From NCBI GenBank assembly GCA_016789705.1, contig JAEUQR010000158.1, positions 1 to 64,000 of the forward strand: a DNA stretch of 64,000 nt, in the 5' to 3' direction. The stretch is from Acidobacteriota bacterium (GTDB lineage: Bacteria > Acidobacteriota > Vicinamibacteria > Vicinamibacterales > UBA2999). Positions within the stretch are counted from its first letter, which is position 1. The number at the start of each line of letters is the position of its first letter. Positions 59,349-64,000 of the stretch are shown here, piece by piece. Both the position numbers and the translations under genes were made by a program. A model generated the notes under the pieces. The model was not told the DNA's origin and made no database searches. It saw nothing but the letters and a program-made list of their open reading frames with translations.

Positions 59349-59875
59349 GGGCCCCCATGCCGATTGCCGCGATCATCAGTCTCGGTACCCTGTGCGCCGT
59401 GCTCGCCGTGATGGCGGGGGAGGCGGTGCTCTCGTCCTACAACGCCTCGCTGCTGCGCGCCCGCGGCGCCGTCGAACCACCTGACGACGTCTACCGCACG
59501 ATGCAGTGGGCCTATCCGGCGGCGTTCGTCGCCATGGCCATCGAAGGCGCGCTCAGCGGGCCGTCGCCGATGGCCGCCCTGGGCCTCGGCCTCGGCGTCT
59601 TTGGCCTCGCCAAGGCCCTCAAGGCGTGGGCGATCTCCACGCTCGGCACGCGGTGGTCCTTCCGCGTGCTCGTGCCGCCAAAAGAACCGCCGATCGTGGC
59701 GGGGCCCTATCGGCTGCTGAATCACCCGAACTACGTGGCCGTGAGCGGCGAGATGATCGGCGCCGCACTCATCGTCGGCGCGCCGGTGAGCGGTGTCGTG
59801 GCCACGGTTGGCTTTGCGTGGCTGATGCGCCGGCGAATCGCCATCGAAGACCGCGCCCTCGGCCGCCGGGCGTGA
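59345..59875 (+). CDS. Isoprenylcysteine carboxyl methyltransferase-like membrane protein
   Basis: A 176-aa integral membrane methyltransferase with about 4-5 helices. VYRTMQWAYPAAFVAMAIEGA, LGVFGLAKALKAWAISTLGTRWSFRVLV, and the ICMT SAM-binding motif PPIVAGPYRLLNHPNYVAVSGEMIGAALI, then RRRIAIEDRAL. Bacterial members (for example BpsB and SrsB, next to type III PKSs) O-methylate alkylpyrones or alkylresorcinols. ATG 59345 overlaps the flavoprotein stop; ATG 59357 is an alternative. Confidence 0.88.
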   Translation: MRAPMPIAAIISLGTLCAVLAVMAGEAVLSSYNASLLRARGAVEPPDDVYRTMQWAYPAAFVAMAIEGALSGPSPMAALGLGLGVFGLAKALKAWAISTLGTRWSFRVLVPPKEPPIVAGPYRLLNHPNYVAVSGEMIGAALIVGAPVSGVVATVGFAWLMRRRIAIEDRALGRRA

Positions 59876-59884
59876 CCGGCCCGG

Positions 59885-59890
59885 TAAGAT
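59885..59890 (+). promoter_or_regulatory. -10 element TAAGAT of the PIG-V-like gene
   Basis: GGTAAGATACCTGCCG then ATG 59899: 8 nt from hexamer to start codon, predicted leaderless. Confidence 0.4.
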
Positions 59891-59898
59891 ACCTGCCG

Positions 59899-61332
59899 AT
59901 GCCGACGCCCGCGCCGCGTGCTCCGATCCGTCCCGTCCCCGCCGTGCCGCGGCTCGTGTCGGTGCTCGACGGACTCACGGCCCTCGTCGCCCTCGTGGCG
60001 GCGTCGACGCTCGTCACCGGCGGCTTCAGGGCCGAATTCCTCGGCCTGCGTGTCTCGACCACGTCGTGGTGGCGCGTCGCCCTCGTGGCCCTCGTCCTGC
60101 TCGCGGCGCGGCATGCCTGGCGGCGCTCGCCGTGGTTTGCGTCGCGCGGCTGGCACGCGTACATGCGCTGGCGGCAGGATGCCGTCACGCGTGCCACCTG
60201 GCCGGTCATCGTCACGACGCGCCTCGGCGTGCTCGTCGTCGGGTTGCTCGCCGTGCACGCCATCGGGTATCCGCAGGGCCGCGCGCCCATTCGCGTCGCC
60301 GAAGGGGAAGTGGCGAACCTGCCGGCGCGGTTCGACGCCGGCTGGTATCTCACGATCGCGACGCGGGGCTACGAGTACCTGCCGAATCGCTTCGACCGGC
60401 AGCAGAACCTCGTGTTCTTCCCGGCCTTCCCGACGCTGATGGCGTGGGTCTCGCTGCTCTTCGCGCGGCAGGTCGTCTGGAGCGGTGCCATCGTGTCGAT
60501 GGTGGCGTTCGCGTGGGCGATGCGCTACCTCTTCAGGCTGGCCCGCGAGCTCATGGACGAGGCGCGCGCGGTCGTGGCCGTGGCCCTGCTCGCCGCCTAT
60601 CCGTTCGCCGTGTTCTTCAGCGCGCCGTACACCGAGGGGCTGTTCCTGCTCGCGATGCTCGGCGCCTGGTGGCACCTGCGCCGCGACGAGCGCTGGGCCG
60701 GCTTCGCGTGGGGCTTCGTGGCCGGCCTCACGCGGCCGAATGGCTGCCTGCTGTCGGTGCCGCTCGCACTCGTCGTGGTGGCGCCGCTCTGGAAACACGG
60801 CCGCCTCCAGCGTCCGCCGGACGGCTGGCTCGGCGTGGTCGACCGGCTGGTCGTGGCGGCGGCGCCCGGTCTCGGCATGCTCGCCTATTCCGCCTACGTG
60901 TACGACGTGACCGGCGACCCGTTCATGTGGATCCGGCTCCAGGCGGCGTGGGGACGCGAGAACATCGGCGTGGCCGCCTTCCTCGCCGGCGAGTGGCGCT
61001 CGCTCGGCGAGCAGGGACTCTACGGGTATGCGACCGGAGACGTCCCGAACTTCCTGAACGCGCTCGCGGCGCTGCTCGTCGGCGCGAGCCTCGTGCCGGT
61101 GTGGCGGCGCTTCGGCGCCCCGGCCGCGGTGCTGCTGGCCGTGAACCTGGCGCCGTCGCTCGCAAGCGGCGGGTGGCTCTCGGTGGGCCGTGCCACCTCG
61201 GTGTTGTTTCCGCTCTTTCTGTGGCTGGCCGACGTCGTGCCGGCCCGCCACCGGCTGGTCTGGATCGCGGCCTTCGCCGCGCTGCAGGCCTTTGCCGCGA
61301 CGCTCTTCTTCACCTGGCGGCCGGTGTTCTGA
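59899..61332 (+). CDS. PIG-V-like membrane mannosyltransferase family protein
   Basis: A 477-aa polytopic protein of the GT-C type, with about 9-10 helices and a first loop bearing the PIG-V-like motif RFDAGWYLTIATRGYEY (residues 149-165). It continues NLVFFPAFPTLMAWV, YPFAVFFSAPYTEGLFLLAMLGAWWHLRR and GLTRPNGCLLSVPLAL, all PIG-V-family features. Eukaryotic PIG-V adds the second mannose to GPI; bacterial relatives probably use polyprenyl-phosphate sugars for glycans or protein glycosylation. The start follows TAAGAT by 8 nt. Confidence 0.85.
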   Translation: MPTPAPRAPIRPVPAVPRLVSVLDGLTALVALVAASTLVTGGFRAEFLGLRVSTTSWWRVALVALVLLAARHAWRRSPWFASRGWHAYMRWRQDAVTRATWPVIVTTRLGVLVVGLLAVHAIGYPQGRAPIRVAEGEVANLPARFDAGWYLTIATRGYEYLPNRFDRQQNLVFFPAFPTLMAWVSLLFARQVVWSGAIVSMVAFAWAMRYLFRLARELMDEARAVVAVALLAAYPFAVFFSAPYTEGLFLLAMLGAWWHLRRDERWAGFAWGFVAGLTRPNGCLLSVPLALVVVAPLWKHGRLQRPPDGWLGVVDRLVVAAAPGLGMLAYSAYVYDVTGDPFMWIRLQAAWGRENIGVAAFLAGEWRSLGEQGLYGYATGDVPNFLNALAALLVGASLVPVWRRFGAPAAVLLAVNLAPSLASGGWLSVGRATSVLFPLFLWLADVVPARHRLVWIAAFAALQAFAATLFFTWRPVF

Positions 61333-61388
61333 CGGTCCCGGCCAATCCACCGGCCCGGCCGTCTGTACCAGCATCCGTGACGACACCG

Positions 61389-61394
61389 TATACT
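61389..61394 (+). promoter_or_regulatory. -10 element TATACT of the TPR/peptidase gene
   Basis: CGTATACTGACC ends 18 nt before the ATG at 61413. No clear -35. Confidence 0.4.
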
Positions 61395-61412
61395 GACCCT
61401 TCCGGGCCGTCC

Positions 61413-63926
61413 ATGACCCATATTCCGCTGGCACGCCGACCGTTCCGCGTCCTCGCCGCCGTGTTCGCCATGGCGTGTGTCCTCGCGGCGGGGGGCGCCA
61501 TGGCTCAGGTGCCGGCGGGGAATCCCCGCGCGGCCGCCGCCCGCGCGCTCGACCGCGGCAACTACGCCGAGGTCCACGCGCTGCTCAAGGGGCTCGACGA
61601 CGACACCCCCGCCGCCGTGCTGCGTGCCCGCGCCTACGTGGCGGTGGGGCAGTATGGCGAGGCGGAGAAGGTGCTCCAGCCGGCCGTCCTCGAGAACCCG
61701 ATCGGTGATGCCGCCGTGGAGCTGGGCACCCTGCAGCGGATGCTCGGACGCCGCGAGGCGCTGCGCACGCTGTCGATCATCCTCTCGCGCGACATCATGG
61801 CGGCTTCGGCGCCCGACTACGTGCGCGCCGGCCGCGCGGCGCGGGCGCTCAGGCGTTTCCAGGACGCCAACGGTTTCTTCCGCCAGGCCAACGCGCAGGC
61901 GCCGACCGACGTCGATGTCAACGTGGCGTGGGGCGAGCTGTTCCTCGAGGCCCACGAACGCGGTGAGGCGGCCCGCTCGTTCCAGGCGGCGCTGCGCACC
62001 GAGGCCGAACATCCCGGCGCGCTCATGGGCCTGGCCCGGACGATGGCCGAGGACAACCCGCCGCTGGCCCGCAAGCTGGCGATGCAGGTGCTCTCGATCA
62101 ACGAGAAGCACACGGGGGCGCGCGTGCTGCTCGCCGAACTCGCCCTCGACGAGACGAAACGCGCCGATGCGGCCGCCGAGGTCGACAAGGCGCTCGCCGT
62201 CAACCCGAACCACTTCGACGCGCTGTCGCTCAGGGCCGCCATTGCCTGGCTCGACAAGCGCACCGACGACTACACCGCCACGACCAACGCGCTCATGAAG
62301 CTCAACCCGACCTACGGGGAGGTCTATCGCGTGGTGGGCGGCGTGGCGGCGCGGCAGTACCGGTTCGAAGACGCCGCCGAGCTGGCGCGCCGCGCCATCA
62401 CCGTGGACCGCGAGAACGTGCGTGCCTACGCCGACCTTGGTGCCCACCTCATGCGCACGGGCGACGAACGCGGCGCCCGCCGCGCGCTCGAAACGGCGTT
62501 CCGCGCCGACCCGTTCGACCGGGTCACCTACAACCTGCTGGCGCTGCTCGACACGCTCGACGGCTTCGAGACGATCCGCGACGGCGATCTCGTCATCCGG
62601 CTGCATCCCGACGAAGCGGCCGTGATGCGCGAATATGTGCCGGGGCTCGCGCGTGAGGCGCTGGCCTCGCTCTCGAAGCGCTGGAATTTCACGCCCTCCG
62701 GTCCCATCCTCATCGAGATGTTCCCGCGGCACGACGACTTCGCCGTGCGCACGCTGGGCTTGCCGGGCATGATCGGCGCGCTCGGCGCCTGCTTCGGCAA
62801 GGTCGTGACGCTCGACTCCCCGAAGGCGCGGCCACCCGGCGAGTTCAACTGGGGCGCCACGCTGTGGCACGAGATCGCGCACGTCATCACCCTGCAGCTC
62901 TCGAACCAGCGCGTGCCGCGGTGGCTCACCGAAGGCATCTCGGTCTGGGAAGAGACGCGGGCGCGTCCGGCCTGGGGCCGCGAGATGGAAGTCACCTTCG
63001 CCGGCGCCATCAATCGCGGCCAGGTGATGAAGCTGCGTGAGCTCAACTCCGGCTTCAGCAATCCCGAACTCATCTCGCTCGCCTACTACGAGGCGTCGCT
63101 GCTCGTCGAACACATCGTCGCCCGCTTCGGCGAACCGGCTCTGCGCGAGCTCGTGCGTGTCTTCGCCGACGACGTCGACAGCGAGACCGCCATCACGCGC
63201 GTGCTCAAGGTGCCGATGGACGACCTGCAGAAGACGTTCGACGGCTTCCTCGACACGCGCTTCGGGGCGCTGCGCCGCGCGCTCGTCACGCCCGAAGGCT
63301 TCGACCCCGACCAGCCGCTCGACCGCCTGCGCCCGCTGGCCGAGGCCAACGCCGGCAGCTTCCCGGTGCAGCTCGCCCTGGCCCGCGCGCTCGAAGAGAA
63401 GGAGCCGGATGCGGCGCTCGCCGTCTATCGCCGGGCCGCCGCGCTCGTGCCGCTCGCGACCGGCGATGGCAGTCCACAGGAGCGCATCGCCGCGCTCCTG
63501 CAGGCCAGGGGTGACAAGGCCGGCGCCGCCGCCGCCCTCGAGGCGCTGACCACCGCCGACCACACGGCCGTGGTCTCGGCGCGCGCGCTCGTCGAGCTGC
63601 TCGATGCCGGCACCGACGCCGCCCGCCGCCGCGCCGCGCTGGCCAAGGTCGTGGCCATCGACCCGTTCGATGCCGCGGCGCACACCGAGCTTGGCCGCTT
63701 CGCGCTCGCCGAGGGACAACTGCCGGCCGCGCTCCAGAACTTCCGGGTGGCGGTCGCCGCCGGCGCGCAGGATCGCGCCGGCGCCCACGCCGACCTCGGC
63801 GAGGCGCTCGAGAAGTCGGGCGCGAAAGACGACGCCAAGCGGCAGGCGCTGCTGGCCCTCGAGGTCGCGCCGAGCTACGTGCGCGCCCAGGAACTGCTGC
63901 TGCGGCTGGTGGAGCCGCCGCAGTGA
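61413..63926 (+). CDS. Exported TPR protein with gluzincin peptidase-MA-like domain
   Basis: An 837-aa exported protein. Signal peptide FRVLAAVFAMACVLAAGGAMAQ; N-terminal TPR-like helical repeats (about residues 30-380), for example NVAWGELFLEAHERGEAARSFQAAL, VNPNHFDALSLRAAIAWLDKR and NVRAYADLGAHLMRTGDERGARRAL. A peptidase-MA-like domain follows with HEIAHVI (His486-Glu487-x2-His490) and WLTEGISVWEE supplying the third ligand Glu. More TPR-like helices make up the C-terminal part. It probably cleaves or binds proteins in the periplasm. Its stop overlaps the next GTG (GTGA). Confidence 0.88.
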   Translation: MTHIPLARRPFRVLAAVFAMACVLAAGGAMAQVPAGNPRAAAARALDRGNYAEVHALLKGLDDDTPAAVLRARAYVAVGQYGEAEKVLQPAVLENPIGDAAVELGTLQRMLGRREALRTLSIILSRDIMAASAPDYVRAGRAARALRRFQDANGFFRQANAQAPTDVDVNVAWGELFLEAHERGEAARSFQAALRTEAEHPGALMGLARTMAEDNPPLARKLAMQVLSINEKHTGARVLLAELALDETKRADAAAEVDKALAVNPNHFDALSLRAAIAWLDKRTDDYTATTNALMKLNPTYGEVYRVVGGVAARQYRFEDAAELARRAITVDRENVRAYADLGAHLMRTGDERGARRALETAFRADPFDRVTYNLLALLDTLDGFETIRDGDLVIRLHPDEAAVMREYVPGLAREALASLSKRWNFTPSGPILIEMFPRHDDFAVRTLGLPGMIGALGACFGKVVTLDSPKARPPGEFNWGATLWHEIAHVITLQLSNQRVPRWLTEGISVWEETRARPAWGREMEVTFAGAINRGQVMKLRELNSGFSNPELISLAYYEASLLVEHIVARFGEPALRELVRVFADDVDSETAITRVLKVPMDDLQKTFDGFLDTRFGALRRALVTPEGFDPDQPLDRLRPLAEANAGSFPVQLALARALEEKEPDAALAVYRRAAALVPLATGDGSPQERIAALLQARGDKAGAAAALEALTTADHTAVVSARALVELLDAGTDAARRRAALAKVVAIDPFDAAAHTELGRFALAEGQLPAALQNFRVAVAAGAQDRAGAHADLGEALEKSGAKDDAKRQALLALEVAPSYVRAQELLLRLVEPPQ

Positions 63927-64000
63927 CGGCTGGCGCGGCCCGGCCCGTCGCCGCCTGGCGTCGCGCCCTTCGGCAGGCGCCGTTCGCGATGGCCGTGGTG
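63923..64000 (+). CDS. Start of an unidentified gene (runs off the window)
   Basis: GTG 63923 overlaps the TPR/peptidase stop as GTGA, the coupling used repeatedly here. The first 26 codons read VTAGAARPVAAWRRALRQAP... and become hydrophobic at the edge (FAMAVV), suggesting a membrane protein. Too short for a family call. Confidence 0.45.
   Translation, partial: MTAGAARPVAAWRRALRQAPFAMAVV

Noticed and set aside
60066-61412. Very long open frame running from 60066 into the TPR/peptidase gene
   Set aside because: The first 449 codons are Arg/Ala-rich shadow sequence of the PIG-V-like gene; the signal peptide at 61413 marks the real start.

Overview
The window is uniformly GC-rich, densely coding DNA from a bacterial chromosome. 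The gene set (CarD-like regulator, VWFA-related and carboxypeptidase-regulatory-like secreted proteins, PagL-like outer-membrane deacylase, class-II tRNA-Leu, type-2 NADH dehydrogenase, DUF4126, bacilliredoxin YtxJ) suggests a Gram-negative member of the Acidobacteriota, probably close to Vicinamibacteria. That placement is inferred from gene style only. I see no phage, transposase, rRNA or CRISPR array.

Layout. 1-5.8 kb: a broken DSD1-type PLP enzyme coupled to a LigD-type phosphoesterase on the minus strand, then a plus-strand unit of POT peptide transporter, B12/radical-SAM protein and ATP-grasp ligase. The radical-SAM gene ends in Cys-TGA-Ala-Glu-Pro followed by a perfect SECIS-like hairpin, so it is read here as a selenoprotein. 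5.8-17.5 kb: YggX, two small proteins, an AT-rich regulatory island, a molybdopterin oxidoreductase, an ABC efflux adaptor divergent from two MacB-like permeases and NDH-2, a D-aminoacylase, and IspG. 17.5-28.8 kb: DinB-like, RRM, VOC, methyltransferase, YtxJ, PagL and YgjP genes, then a minus-strand unit of glycosyltransferase, HEAT and Hpt/REC/GGDEF proteins, and a secreted Cna-B-like protein. 28.9-34 kb: tRNA-Leu(CAA) with a duplicated 3' end, a HerA-like ATPase, a membrane MutS homologue and a secreted methyltransferase.

34-45 kb: CarD, PlsC, DUF4126, a VWFA protein convergent with an OPT transporter, a rex-moaC-dehydrogenase-acyltransferase unit, a cupin and a secreted COAP-like protein. 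45-56 kb: signal peptidase I divergent from an orphan nuoI and a homocysteine methyltransferase/MTHFR fusion, a PmtA-like methyltransferase, a lipocalin-like pseudogene, an M24 peptidase, a Phd/VapC module, and lon with a glycosyltransferase. 55.8-64 kb: a zinc-ribbon protein overlapping an ICMT-like gene, a ketosynthase/flavoprotein/ICMT cluster, a PIG-V-like mannosyltransferase and a TPR/peptidase-MA protein.

A recurrent feature is a -10-like hexamer (TACAAT, TAAGAT, TATGAT, TATCCT) ending only 5-11 nt before the start codon in about a dozen genes. This predicts many leaderless mRNAs and was used to choose several starts.
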